From: Montifringilla adamsi | Taxonomy: Eukaryota; Chordata; Aves; Passeriformes; Passeridae | NCBI GenBank assembly: GCA_017590115.1 | Contig: JAGGNK010006659.1 | Span: 124,001-188,000, forward strand | Length of the DNA stretch: 64,000 nucleotides | Direction of reading: 5' to 3' | In this document: one piece after another, positions 38,624-51,699 of the stretch | How the letters are laid out: every line of letters begins with the position of its first letter | Position numbering within the stretch: the stretch's first letter is position 1 | Translations under genes and position numbers: made by a program | The notes under the pieces: generated by a model | Databases searched by the model: none | What the model was told of the DNA's origin: nothing | Seen by the model: only the letters and a program-made list of their open reading frames with translations

Positions 38624-40610
38624 TAAAGATAGTTGATGTCACACAGTCTTTCTGATTTAGTAGATTGACTAAAAATACACTGAAATCTCAAAACAAATGT
38701 AGATTATGGCACAATGCAGCAGTTTCAATCACAATACCAATGTGATTCCCATTACCAGTCTCAACCATGTGCTCTGTGTCATGATGCTCAGTGTCCTCAA
38801 TAGGAAGGAATAGAAAGGTTGATGCTAGCACAAGCCTGTTGCTCTCTTAAAATTCATTTGCTGGTTACCTTGTTTTTTGTGGTCTGGGTTGGGCTGGACA
38901 ATTGTTCACTCTATAGGTGCTGGTTTGGCTAAACTGGGGAGGCATTCACGTTCTTTTAATGAAATCAGGGACAAACATTTACACCACCAGTTCATAGCTC
39001 TTTATTTAAAACAAAGGCCTTTGTGTGGCCTGTGTTCCCTTGGGTGAGGTTCCTTGCAATTATAATGGCCTATCACACTCCACATTACTCCCAGAGCTTC
39101 ACCTTTGCCCACAACTTCTGAGCCTTACTCTCTTTTAGACATTTGTTGATCTGCCACAATGTGAGTCTGTCAAAGAGAACTGAAATATACAATAAACTGA
39201 AATACAGAAATAGTGTATATAAAAATATAGAGAAATGTTTATAATCATCTAATCAGAGAAAAATGAAAGCACATTCAGAAAAAGGAAAAAATTAATGCAT
39301 TATTATTATTATTCCCTCTTTTAAAAAAATTTAAGTTAAACTGGATCAAAGCAAATATTGGTTTCCAAAGTAATACTGAACTTTTAAAGCAATTTTTATA
39401 AAAAAGTAAAATAATCTATGTCAGAACAATAAAACAAAGTAATTTGAAACATACAGAGAAAAACTGGGAAAAATGGTCAGTGAGAATTAGAATTAGGGAA
39501 AATTAAGTTTTGGAATCAAGAGTTGTGGAATCATATCTGCTTTTGAGATTTGAAATGCTGAAAAGCATATTTCTTTGCTGGTCTGAGCATAAGTGCATTT
39601 TTGGGCTCACTAAGTCCGCACTGTCCCTTTTGTCAGGTGCTACTTATTTTTCCATTGGGTGATGGATTGGGTACATTAAGTTTATGGCTTTAAGCAACAG
39701 CTTTGTCCTGTTTATGCTTATAAGAGAAACATCAATCACACTCACCCCATAGCCCTGTAAGTTTTACTCATGTCTCACTAGCTTAACACAAGTACAATGC
39801 AATTTGTAGAGACAGGTATTACTCCCAGTGGTGCCTTCCTACTGTTGTGGTCTTTCCTCATCAGCTTGGGAAACCTCACTCTGTGAATTGAACCCTACCA
39901 TGCAATAAGAAAATCTAATTTTGGCAGCATTTATTATCTGTAAATTTGTAATTATTTCTTTGTTGAATGTCAAAATATTTTTCTTTTTTATATGTCTATG
40001 AAACACTGTAATGAAAAGCAATACAGAAACTGTTGGCTAATATAAGATGACCTGCAATGACAGATCATAATTTTATTATTGCTGTTTACTTTGTGCCTCT
40101 TAGTGTTCACATACAATCAAAGAATTTTTTTTATATTATCATCTAACAAAAAACATACCTCTCTGTTTGCCATCAAGAAAAGACAAAGAGACAATTTTAA
40201 AACACCGAGACAATCTTATCTCTAGAAACAGAGATCAAACATGCAGTCTGTGTGTTTTATTTTGTCTGACAAAATGCTACTTGCTTGGAAAAAAGAGCCA
40301 ACTTCAAAGAAGACATGGAGGGGATCTTCCAGAAAGTGTATATCTTTTTCATGTGCATAATTATTTTGTATAGAAATATTTTGTATGTGGTACTAGAGTT
40401 GAACTAAAGGTTATGCCCATGGGTCTGGCCTCTTGTAATAAAGAGCTAGTTTTACCTTAATTTTATCATTTTCATTAGAATGGACAGTTAATCTTGATCG
40501 ACTTCCTGAGCTTATATTTTACTCAGGAATTTTCTTTTGCCACTAAATCCATTAAAGAGAGAAATTGATAGTTTAGGGACACATTTTTAAAACTTTTACT
40601 GTAATTTTTT
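38624..40610. other. unique sequence, possible LTR-like patch
   Basis: Mostly unrecognised. At about 38900-39160 the reverse complement has AATAAA ('tttaaataaagagc') preceded by GC-richer sequence, which recalls the R-U5 part of an LTR, but I find no ends or target duplication. No gene is seen. Confidence 0.35.
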
Positions 40611-40760
40611 TAAAAAACACCCCAAACCCCTCAAACACATGTCAAAACAATAAACCAAACCAACCAAACAACAACCAAAAACCCCCTAAATTCCCAAAAC
40701 CCACCAAAAAATTCACAAAACAAGACCACAAACAACCCCAAAACCAAAAATACACATATA
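40611..40760. repeat. A/C-rich low-complexity tract
   Basis: AAAC, CCAAA and ACCAAAC words with almost no G or T for 150 bp, similar in make-up to the tract at 23853-24093. Confidence 0.9.
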
Positions 40761-43700
40761 CTCACACAAGCCCAATGAGCTGAATGGAATAAAACAGAAT
40801 TTGACTTTATCTATTAATAGTTTCTTGAACTTAGCCTGATAACCTTTTGAAATGTAGACCCAGTACCCATCTGTTTTCTTTAGTTTCCATGATGTCCAAA
40901 TATTTTCTGGGCTTTTCATATATATATTTTTTTTTAAATGATCATACAAGTTTTCCTATTACACCCTGTCTTTTGATGACAGTCTTTGATACAATGTGTG
41001 GTCCCCTTCAGCCTTACAGGATCTATGCAATAATAGCACATAAAATCATGTGGACAATCAAAAATGCTTTCATAGGAAAGATATGGATGATCATTTGCAA
41101 TTACTTGTAAGCACCCATGTTCCATTCTGTTAACCTTGGCTCATTTTTTGTGGAAAATGCTAGTACGTTGTCCAGTTGTTAATTTTGTGTCCAGCACTAT
41201 TTCTCACAAATGCCTCACTTTGCACTGTTTTCAGGATGTCTAATATCTTGAGACAGCTGTATAGCCTCCCTTCAGATTGCCATCTACACCTTCAAAAGGA
41301 AGTTCTTACCTCTTTCATTTTCCCATTTTTGGCTAACAGAGGCACTTGGAAGGGAAGCCCATTACTCCTACCTGAGGTCACTTCTTGCCTTGCTGGATTA
41401 GAAACTGGAAACTTCATGGGATTCAAGTCACTGTTCATGGTATGTCATTTGAGAAGGGGCACAAATGTACTTCATCCCAAGTGGTACACATCCCCTTTTG
41501 CTAAAACTATGGTTTCTTATGTAACAAATAGTCTATCTATTGAATCTACAGAAGGAGTTTGGTGCTTAGGGATCTGAGGCTAGGACAGTCAAAGTCATTT
41601 ATGAATATTGTAGTGATAGTCCTTTCTGGCTCCTTGTGTAAGTGTATGCTCCTCACATTGCTGCATTCCACCCCTGGATGTGCAACCTCAAGGCAAGCTG
41701 AACCCCTGCCACTCTTACCCTGTATATTTAGATGTGTAAACCAATGCAAGAATCATCTGTTGTAACTCATTTTATAATTATGGGGGGGAAAATGTAAGGA
41801 ATTAAAAATAATTTCTAGAACAGTGCTTTTGATTAAAATGTGGTAGGCAAAAGTTGTTGAGCACTGGCTGACTCCAGACAGATGCTGGAAATCATCACAA
41901 CTAGATTGCAAAGAGGAAAGCAAACTGAGACATTTACATAGCCTCACTTAACAACACACAGATCCCAAAGATTGAATGCAACCTAATGTAGATACTGTAG
42001 GCAGAAAAGGTATCAGCAAATTGGAAGATCAAAGCACTGTGTGATTACAAATGTTCTGTAAAAATACATGTTTTCTTAATTAAATAGGAATTTAGTGATT
42101 TCTAATCATATTTTTTAGACAGCAAAAGTTAGGGAGTCCAGTATTACTGGTATAAACTCTCTATTCTTGATATAAGGAACTTAGTTTTCAAAATGAATAG
42201 TTTTTAAAATATTGAGCAGTTTAAAGAAAAGCAAAGAAAATGTACCAGAAAAACCAATGAAGCAGAAACAAGGAGGAAACAATGACAACACTATTATTAA
42301 AAAAAAAACTCAAATCAACCAAAAACCCTTCTAAAAGCCAAATAAACAAAAAACTCCAAAGCCAAAAATTGTCAAAATATAATCAACTTTTTTTATAAAA
42401 ATTAATGTTGTATTTAGCAGGTTATCTGAATTTGTTAACACAGTGTTCAGACAAAAATATTTTAATATTTTGCCATCATCTATTCTGTCTGCATCTTTAC
42501 AACCTGCAATAGCAAGTACTGTTAAGAAGGCTTTTCAACATTTGACATTTTATTTACAAGGTGTTGCTAGAAGGTAACCAGGTAAACAGTTCAGTAAAGA
42601 CAGATATAAAAGACTGTTCTGGTAAACACATAAGGTTAAATCTACAATTCTTTCAAGGTTAAGAATTCTCACACTATCTCAACAGTGGATTGGGAACTAG
42701 TCTGTTTATGTATATTTATGTGTGTTGTATTCATAGAGAATCAATTTATATCTGGCATGTAAATAAAATGCAGCTATTTGGAAGCATAGTGGTTTTCAAC
42801 TTAAGCATTCACGTTTCTGAAGACACATGAGAAGACAGGAGAAGAATTAAGTGGTTTTCACTAGTGTAAGATTTATATTCTAGCAATTTAGTTAATTCCA
42901 AAGATGACTATTATTGAAATAAATCAGACCAGATCTTTGATAAAACAGAACATTCCAGAAATCAGTGATCATTAGGTCCAAAAGAATTCTGGTGGGTGCT
43001 ACTATACTAGCTAAAGAATGCATAACTGCTTTTGTTCACAGAGGTTCGTATCATCCAACTTTTTCAAGAGCAAAAGCAAATACTCCAAATAGAAGTCCTT
43101 TCAAAATGCAACAGTAAAGGATTTGGAAGAACGTGGGATAATTTATGAAGTTAATAAAGGTAAGTCAGAAGTATTCTGACCACATAATCATTAAATACAA
43201 AGTGATCATCAGATTGCTAAGTCTTTTGAACATACAGTAGCAAATAGAAATAAAGAAGCAATGTTAAATTTTTCCCTTTAGAGTGGGACCCTCTGTTTGT
43301 CACTGAAAGATTGCACCTTCTTTTTAACATTCAAAAAAACAATACTCTGCAACTGCAAAAGTTAAAGTGACTTCAGAAATGTAAACCTGAACCTATAAAA
43401 CTGATTTTGAATGAAGATAAAGTTATTATGAATGAAGTTACAAGAAAATACTTTTCTCTATCAACCCATTTTGTAAACATAAATCTTCATTTTAATATAT
43501 AAAGTACAGAATTGTATATAGATTAAACCTGTTAAAAACTGATTACAGCAAAAGTCTAAGTAAAATTTATGATATCATGTAGTTATTGCTTCAAAAGGTT
43601 TTAAGACAATAGCATCATTCCCTCATTTGAAAACCACTGCTGGAATGACTTCCAGTACCTTAGATTAAGGGACTCTGCCCGCATTGATAAGATTTAACCC

Positions 43701-45401
43701 ATCAGACCCTGGAAACTGACATTCAGCTAACTTGAAGCTCAATGAGAATTTGCTTACCTTTGTCAAAGGAGAGGTACACACAACTGTGTCTGATTTTGTT
43801 CAGTTGACAGTGAACTGAAACTGCCTGTTCTTCAAGAATTCTACTTACTACTGTGTCTTGATTCTCCCCATTTCCACGTCAGTTAAAAAGAGAAAAGAAA
43901 TTTGTTGACCCTCGTTTAAAAGTGAAGGTGTTCTTGAGTCAATACCGAGGTGAAATAATGAAAGAACAAAAATCTCTGTAATCTGACTGGGAAAGGCCTG
44001 TTAAATCCTTTTTATGATTTTAAAAATATATATGTATATATAATTCAAAAATATGTTGTGCTATTGAAAAATTTTTTGGGTATTTTAGTGACTTAAATGA
44101 TCCTGAATTTTTTCCTTTGTCACAATGGTAATGTTGGCCCTGGAGTTTCAAGTACTACTGAGACATATTACAATTTATGGACTCAAACTTCTTTTCTTTT
44201 TCTTGTTCTTGTTGCTTTGTTTTCCTGCATAAAATATTTTTTTGTTTGGCTGGTTTTTTGGTTTTTTTTTCGTTGTAGAAGGCAGGTGTTTTCAAAAAGA
44301 ATGAGTCTAATGAGAAAGCTACAATTCAACATGTTTCTCTGGTTTACAATTATGTCATTCTTTGAATAGTTAGGCTATGTTAACATAGCTTTAATGCATT
44401 GCATTCATCAAACTTTTAGTTAAAAGTGAACATTTTTCTTTTAAAAAGAACAATATATTATTTTCCTGTAACCTGGAAAGATATTATTTCTACTCTAAAA
44501 ATAACATGGAGATTATTTGCAACACCTGTGTTGACATGGCATGTATGCTATAGGCGTAGCACTTTGGTACTAGCTAGAGATAGTGCTAAAATACATCCAC
44601 CTGTGATAAGAATTAACTGGAGCTAGCCCTGGAAATGATAACCTAAGAGGTGGTATAGTATTTACTGCTTTGTGAGAGAAAAAGATAGGAGAATTTAATA
44701 GAAAGATGCATTCATGCAATAAATGAAGATGTTAAGGAAATCTTGCAGCAGATGAAGTTATTATTCACCTGACTGCTTTCTTCCTTCCAGATCAATGGAG
44801 ATGCCATCAGACTACCGAACAGCTATTTTAAGTGCTGTAGATAAAATATTTTAGAGAGTTCAGAAATATTCTTTCCTATCATCCTGACATGATATGATTT
44901 TTTATTAAATCCTTTGGCTGGCTAAAGATGAACATCTACAATAGAAAATCTTGGTAAAATGTCCAAGTTTTATATCACTTTAAGAAAACTCTGTTGACAT
45001 TTGATAATTTGAAAGTAAATCCTAATGGATATTATCTACTAGTTATCACATGGACAGTTCTGTTTCAAGGCAGGAACAGTTTGTTATCTGCTAAGTTTCA
45101 TTTCATGATTTCTACCTTGGGAAAGATAACAATAATTTAGTGGATCTGTCTAGATTATAGGAATAATCTCTTTGTCTTGCATTTCAATTGGTCTTCCTAC
45201 TCTGAACGGCTACTGAAAGCTGTTGTTACTACTCTGTCTCATTCTTCTCCTCTCTGAAATTGTGAGTGGCTTGGTGGCCTGTTGAGTGATGATATCCCCT
45301 TCACCACTGAACTTCTGCTCTTGTTTTCATTATTCTTCCAGTTTGCTTGTTCTCCTAAAATTTCAAATACTCTTTATTTCAATAGGTCTTTGTGTTGTTC
45401 A
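40761..45401. other. unique AT-rich sequence, no supported gene
   Basis: A second smaller A/C-rich patch lies at 42298-42370. A 133-codon plus-strand frame (41176-41577) is the longest in a non-repeat part of the window; it has no domain, signal or repeat that I recognise and no neighbouring exon, so I do not call it. The rest shows nothing. Confidence 0.45.
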
Positions 45402-45486
45402 CAAAAAAATGAAAAACAAAACAAAAAAAAAAAACAAAAAAAAAAAAAAAAAAAAAACCAAGAAAAAAAAAAGAAAAAAAAAGGAG
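45402..45486. repeat. A-rich tract left of gap
   Basis: Adenine runs broken by single C and G, ending CCAAG-A10-G-A9-GGAG at the gap edge. The last 36 bases are a near copy of 46171-46206. Confidence 0.9.
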
Positions 45487-46106
45487 NNNNNNNNNNNNNN
45501 NNNNNNNNNNNNNNNNNNNNNNNNNNNNNNNNNNNNNNNNNNNNNNNNNNNNNNNNNNNNNNNNNNNNNNNNNNNNNNNNNNNNNNNNNNNNNNNNNNNN
45601 NNNNNNNNNNNNNNNNNNNNNNNNNNNNNNNNNNNNNNNNNNNNNNNNNNNNNNNNNNNNNNNNNNNNNNNNNNNNNNNNNNNNNNNNNNNNNNNNNNNN
45701 NNNNNNNNNNNNNNNNNNNNNNNNNNNNNNNNNNNNNNNNNNNNNNNNNNNNNNNNNNNNNNNNNNNNNNNNNNNNNNNNNNNNNNNNNNNNNNNNNNNN
45801 NNNNNNNNNNNNNNNNNNNNNNNNNNNNNNNNNNNNNNNNNNNNNNNNNNNNNNNNNNNNNNNNNNNNNNNNNNNNNNNNNNNNNNNNNNNNNNNNNNNN
45901 NNNNNNNNNNNNNNNNNNNNNNNNNNNNNNNNNNNNNNNNNNNNNNNNNNNNNNNNNNNNNNNNNNNNNNNNNNNNNNNNNNNNNNNNNNNNNNNNNNNN
46001 NNNNNNNNNNNNNNNNNNNNNNNNNNNNNNNNNNNNNNNNNNNNNNNNNNNNNNNNNNNNNNNNNNNNNNNNNNNNNNNNNNNNNNNNNNNNNNNNNNNN
46101 NNNNNN
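45487..46106. other. assembly gap, 620 N
   Basis: Exactly 620 undetermined bases. Frames reported across it are meaningless. Confidence 0.99.
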
Positions 46107-46121
46107 AGTTTTTTGTTTTTT

Positions 46122-46122
<1 letters not shown>

Positions 46123-46171
<49 letters not shown>

Positions 46172-46206
46172 AAAAAACCAAGAGAAAAAAAAGAAAAATA
46201 AAGGAG
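46123..46206. repeat. poly-A tract right of gap
   Basis: 48 uninterrupted A (46123-46170), then a C-A6-CCAAG segment ending AAAGGAG that repeats the left flank of the gap with three mismatches in 36 positions. Confidence 0.9.
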
Positions 46207-48710
46207 TTAGTCTAAACCTATACTATGCATTAAGTATATTAACATAAGAGGGAAAAATGGGATAAGAGAAAGAACAAGGTTATTTTTTAAATTTAAAAAA
46301 ATTATTGGTAATTTTCACAATTAACTTCTGGGCATCTCTTTTGCTGATATAGCTACACTATTTTAGATATTTATTCTTCTGATCATAATGTCAATTAAAT
46401 GGTAAGAAGATGCTACTTTTATTTAAGAAACATTTACATACTCAGGTTATCTTACCATATCAAGATATGTTTTCTTCCCTTAGCAACAAAAAACAGATAA
46501 GTATTTAATATCTTTATAATGGAAAACCTTACAGCAATGTTTTTCATACTCCTTAGATATTCTTCTTTTGAAAGAGTATAAAGAAATTCATACTGTTTCT
46601 ATTTCCTCCTATAATTTTTTTTTCTTTCTTCCAAAGTTTTCTTTCAATTTTCTATCACAGAATGTATGTATAAATATGGTTTCTGACTTTAGCACTTTCT
46701 TCAAAATGAACTATCAGCACAGAATGAACAAGGAAGATAAGTTATTAGTTGCATTAGAATACTGGAGGAATAATTCAGGATGAAGAATTCAGAATGAAAT
46801 AGGACTTTTATTCAAAAAATAAAGTATTTGAAAATCTGACCTATATTCAATTAATTATTGTCACTCAGTAAACAACAATTGCTACAGAATCAATATTGAA
46901 TGCTCTACAGTTTATAATGACTCTACCTCTCTGAAACATTGTTATCAACTACAGATATACTTAGGTTGATAAGTGAAAAAGGACAAATCCAGATATGCTT
47001 TCAGGGACTTCTCTTTTCAATTACTCTGAGAAAGAGATATCCAAGAAGCCACTCCTGTTTTTTCCCTTTTTTTAATCCATCTTTGCCTTATGATAGGATT
47101 AATTCACATTATATGTACAATGCATAGCACTTAATGTCTCTGAGCAAGAAAAACTCAAATAAATACTGCAAGTCATGAAGATAAAATACATCTGTTTAAG
47201 AGAAATTGCATGTTCTAGTAAGCATCACTTTCTAAACATATGCTTACTTCAACAAAGAGATAAATATTTGTGACTCTTTATGTTACATACTCTGTCATAT
47301 CTGACATGATGCTTTTTTGTGATATCTGTTGATAAAAAAAAAAATTAACATGATTGAGTTCTAATGCAACAAACAAGTTAGAAGCAACAAACAAGTCTTT
47401 CGCAAATTTTACAAACTAGTTATACCAGTACAGACTAGGTAGTCAGGAAAAAAGGTCAACAGAAATCAAGATACTTCTACTTAAATATGTGGTTCTGTTT
47501 TGATTTCTGCTTTATTAGTTGGCAATTATCTGAATTATTTGGCAGTAACAGGCCAATGTTTATATGAATTGGTGGTACATGACCACCAATTTATATAAAC
47601 AGGAGTTGTGATGATTTGTAAAACCATCAGTCTCCTGTGAACACTTATAAGAACAAATATTTGTTTCTAAGCCCACCTGTAGACCATACATTTTTATGAA
47701 TGCTCACTCCTGTTAATATTTCTTTATTAATTCTTGCATCTAGAAACGTCATCTAGAAACGCGTGCTTGGCTATATAACTTGCAAAGGCATCCAAACAAA
47801 GTAGACAGTTTTACATAAGAAATATCTTGTTATAAGCAATTTATGTTAATAAGAAGAACAAAGTGTGATTTGCCACTAAAAAATGAAAAATTGGAGGAAA
47901 GTCTTTATTTTGTAGTTATTTCACTACTAAACAATATTTTACAGCTATTCAGAAACAATATAGAAGATATTTTCAAATAAGTTAATTTTATTTAGCTGTC
48001 GTGTTCTTACTGGAGATCTGAAAATTATTTTAAAAAGTAAAATACTGAATTAGTTGGTAGACTTTTGTTTTAAATATGCAACATAGAATCTTGTTAAAAG
48101 GGGTTGAAAACCTTATGCAGCTTTTGACGGTTAAGAAAACTAAGTTTTATTTTTGAGACAGTTCAATGGATGAGTTTTTTCTCTAGTTAGAACTACAACA
48201 TTTTACTTGTGTTAAACTTGGTAAATTTACAAGTAGAAGTAACTATAAGATGTTAGCGTCATGTTCATATTTGTATGCACACCTTATTCAGTTTTTCAAA
48301 TGTTTGAACACAGGTTTTGTATAGCTGATGAGCAAGCTTGTATGTAAGAATTATGCTTTGTATTGATAAAAGCAATATTTTTCTTGACTTCAGAATAAGT
48401 TTTCTTTTATCAGTTGTATTGCAATTGTATCCAGTTGCTCAAAGATTTTTAATGACAGTCAATAACATTTATTCCCTTACAGCAGTAAACAAAAATAGAT
48501 TCAAGTGAAAAAAAGTGGAACTTTTTGTTTCTTTTGAAACAAAAGGAAAAGAAAACCATTTTCTTATGTCTTAGCTAAAGATTTACTCCCTGAACTCTAG
48601 TGCTACAGTGCTGCTGCCTTCTAATTCCATAGCTGTCAGTGCGGAAAAAATAATAATACAATCCTTTTTTCCCCTGTTCTTTCTGATATTATATTTCTGG
48701 CATTGATTAC
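46207..48710. other. unique AT-rich sequence, no gene seen
   Basis: Apart from a hairpin at 47557-47601 and two short tandem duplications (47366-47396 and 47737-47761) there is nothing I recognise. Confidence 0.5.
47557..47601. repeat. 20-bp inverted repeat, 5-nt loop
   Basis: Arms 47557-47576 and 47582-47601 pair at 19 of 20 positions around ACATG. The outer part is AT-rich, the inner stem is GGTGGT/ACCACC. Confidence 0.9.
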
Positions 48711-49059
48711 TGTCATGGTTTTGAGCCCAGCTGGAGCTAAAACACCACCCAGCTGCCAATTGTTTCATGCTGCATATTTGAGTCAGTTCTGATTCCACTA
48801 TTTCTGTCCTTGTTCAGTTTTATCAGAATTCATTCTTCACTGGTGCAAGTGCCATAATCAGAAGGTCAGGTTCAGATCCCCAGAAAGTTTTTGGTTAAAA
48901 TTGATGCCCTAAGGTGTTCAGTGAGGTGATACACATAGAAGAGGCAATACACAGTGTTAGACATTAACATAATACAATTTAATTAATTGCCTATTTTCAC
49001 TCAAAATCAAATTCCCTTTGAAGCATACACTGGACTTTCCTATCCTTCTGTATTACCCA

Positions 49060-49859
49060 CTACGTGCACCCAAGTCCTCGAGCAAAAGCAGTCTCTTTTG
49101 CTGAGGCAGACTGTTTTCTCAGCATGATTTTATTGTGCACGACAGGAACTTTATCCCCTTGTACAGTATGTAAAAATTTTGATTGGTCAGAGTGAGCCTT
49201 ATTGGCAGATCTTTGAGTAGCCAGGCGGCATTTGCTAAATGTATATCCCAAAGTTTGAAAGTCTCACCACCCATTTTTCTCTTTAACGTCCAGTCTTTAA
49301 TGTGCAGTCTTTAATGTCTATTACACCACTTTATCTCTCCACAGACTGGTGCATATCACTTAGGGAATGTGATATATGCACCCAATGGTGTGCTCTCTGG
49401 CCCAAGTCTCCACAAGGTTGTTTCGGAAATGCGTTCCATTGTCTGATTCAACTCTTTCTGGAGTACTGTGTCATGGCAAGACTTGCTTTCCCACGCCCAA
49501 GACAGTGCTTCATGCAGTGTGACTGGGAACAGGAGGTTTCTGGCTGTCCTGTGTTTCATTCCACCATTGCAAGCACATGGCTCTTGACACACAGGTTCAG
49601 AGGAGTGTGATAGAGTCAACCTGCCAGGCTTCCCTGTACTTATATTTCAGCCATCATCCTTCAGTCCACAGAGACTTGACCCGTGTGGCCTGATTGATCA
49701 CAGAGGATGCTCCACATTCAAAGGCTTCATGGTTACTTCCAGCCCTTCATCATGAGCCCATCTATATGTTGCACCTCTTCCCAGATATTCTGAGGCGTCA
49801 TGGGTCCACTGAGCAAGGACTTGCCCTTCTGCTGGCAATCCAAATCCACCTGAGCCACT
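49060..49859 (-). pseudogene. ERVL integrase remnant
   Basis: Three parts of the retroviral integrase are visible in different frames. Near 49690-49850 is the decayed N-terminal zinc-binding region. Near 49600-49680 the catalytic core opens with QVDSITL, holding the first acidic residue of the D-D-E triad (codon about 49615). At 49420-49452 is ESDNGTHFRN with the second aspartate, but in a frame different from the 87-codon open run that covers it (49356-49619). At 49060-49251 is the C-terminal region with GDKVPVVH and the terminal GLGCT. Stops such as TGA after ITLL separate them. Integrase would join viral cDNA to host DNA; this copy is dead. Confidence 0.8.
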
Positions 49860-50395
49860 TCAACCCTAGCAGCCTGATCCTGTTTTGATGCTCTTCTGTG
49901 GCCTGACTCTTGGGTACGTGACCTTCTGCATTATGTACCTGCCTAACCACATTTTCCACCCAGGCAGCAATACCTTACCACAATGCAGCAGCCAGATGGG
50001 TTTGCCCTGTTGATGCCAGCTCTCCTGCTTCCATTGCTGCAACCATCTCCATAGGACATTTTCCACCATCCATGAATCAGTGTAAAGTATTGGCCATTTC
50101 TCTCATTCAGCAATGTCTAAGGCTAACTGAAAGGCTTTCACCTCTGCAAACTGACTTGATTCACCTTGTCCCTCAGCAGTTTCTACATCTTGTGGTAGGG
50201 AACTCCTATGCAGCTGCTTTCCATCTCTGATGTGTTCCCTCAAAACAGCAGGATCATCAGTAAACAAGTCATATTGCTGCTCATTTTCTGTTATTACATA
50301 GCGTGACCTCTTCGGCATAAAATACTGTCTCCTCTTGTGACTTTCCAAAATCTTGGTCTTCTGTCCACTCCATGATTACTTCTAAGAGTCCTGGA
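49860..50395 (-). pseudogene. ERVL RNase H remnant
   Basis: The best-preserved domain of the provirus: two open runs (50103-50348 and 49866-50069) lie in the same frame and are separated by a single TGA at 50100-50102. Visible motifs are LFTDDPAV near 50250-50270 (first catalytic aspartate; the usual following G-S-C is altered), FAEVKAFQLALDIAE (catalytic glutamate) and, just past the stop, YTDSWMV (third acidic residue). After that the open frame drifts out of register with the integrase. RNase H removes the RNA strand during reverse transcription. Confidence 0.8.
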
Positions 50396-50399
50396 CAGT

Positions 50400-51680
50400 T
50401 GGGGTTTCCTATACAAGCTCATTGTGTGATCATTGCAACCCACTTTCTCTATATAGTATTTGTTGCATGATGTCTAGAGGACATCCTTCCACTGAACATC
50501 CAAGCCACTCCACACAGGTAACCAGGGTGCCAGGAGGAGCTGTGCTTCAGTACAAATCACCTTCAAAGTGAATTAGACACCTTCATATGCTGTCAGTATC
50601 TCCCTTCCAAGTGAAGTACAACATGTACCAGATTCTCTGTATGCCGAACTCCAAAAACCTAGAGGTCAACATTGAGTCTCCCCTGATGCTTTTTTCCAGA
50701 GGCTTCAGGTAGGGCCATTCTTCCCAGGTGCAGTATAAGATATGTTTTTTCAGATATTGCACTGTTTGGAGTGGCCCATGGGCTACAATATGATCTGCTG
50801 CTTGATTTGGTCAAAGGCTCAAGACTCACTTTGAAATCATTCTTCTGTGTCACTAGAAAGTGCTTACAATCAGACTTTAAGCTGGAATGCAACTTCTCCA
50901 AAAGCCTAAAAACCTAAAAGAAGCTTGTGTTTCTTTCTTGTTAGTGGGAGGGGGCATTTCTCACCCACTCACTGATATCTTATTAATAATGCCCATTAGG
51001 AACTGATGATGTCCATCTTAGCATTTTTTTCCTAAAAATCTGGATCTTCTGTGCAGGTCTCTTTACCTTACTCAGTTTTATGTGTTCCAGAGCTTCACCT
51101 TTTTTCAGTACAGTCTGGATCAGTCCATGGCAGATGGTACAGCTATTTTATCACCCCTGGGACAGTCAGTTCTAGGTATACTGGACACCCCTCCAAGTGA
51201 AAGCAATCCGTGACCTCCACTCTGCTGCCAGAGAGACTGAGAAAAATTCATCAGCAATGTCAGTGGTGGCGCCACTTGTTTGCCTTTGACTCCAGCTCAT
51301 ATTGAAGTGCTATGTCTCATAAGCAGCACTCAGAGGTGATGTGACATCGTTCAGGGCACAATGCTTTACTCAACCTCCATTCTCTGTCAGACTTTCTGTA
51401 TGGGGCTGTAGATTGGCCTATATGGGACTGTTAAAGTGTGAGCAAGTCCTGCTGATTACTCCTTGGCTTTCCAGGTGACAAATTAGTTTATAGATGGGAA
51501 TTACAGGTTTTGCTTGGTGTTCTACTACCCTTAATGCTCTGTTGTAGCAATTTGCATCTGCTGTTCCTCAGCCTTCAGCAATCCCACAAAAAGGTTATCT
51601 GAAAAACCAGGCAAAGTAGGCGACTCTTTAATTTACTCCATCTCCTGGGCTACTATACCAAAAGCCCACCACTATCCTTT
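50400..51680 (-). pseudogene. ERVL reverse-transcriptase remnant lacking the catalytic box
   Basis: RT segments are recognisable on the reverse complement but scattered over frames. Around 51120-51290 is the palm region before the active site (pieces equivalent to the LPQGW and SPTICHGLIQ segments, here mutated). At about 51050-51105 the reading goes from GEALEH directly into SKVKRPAQ; in related bird ERVL copies these two points are separated by a few dozen residues that contain the Y-I-D-D catalytic box. That box is therefore deleted, not merely mutated. The connection domain at 50659-50901 survives as an 80-codon open run. The enzyme cannot be functional. Confidence 0.7.
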
Positions 51681-51699
51681 TGGGGCCCTGAAATATCCT

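Noticed and set aside
38900..39160. Possible further LTR on the minus strand (AATAAA with GC-richer 5' side)
   Set aside because: No TG...CA ends, target duplication or recognised family words; kept only as a remark.
41176..41577. 133-codon plus-strand frame
   Set aside because: No recognisable domain, no neighbouring exon, no codon bias that I can see; an open run of this length is possible by chance in 64 kb on six frames.
45282..46247. Frames of 260-321 codons across 45.3-46.2 kb
   Set aside because: They consist of poly-Lys or poly-Phe from A-rich tracts and 620 undetermined bases.
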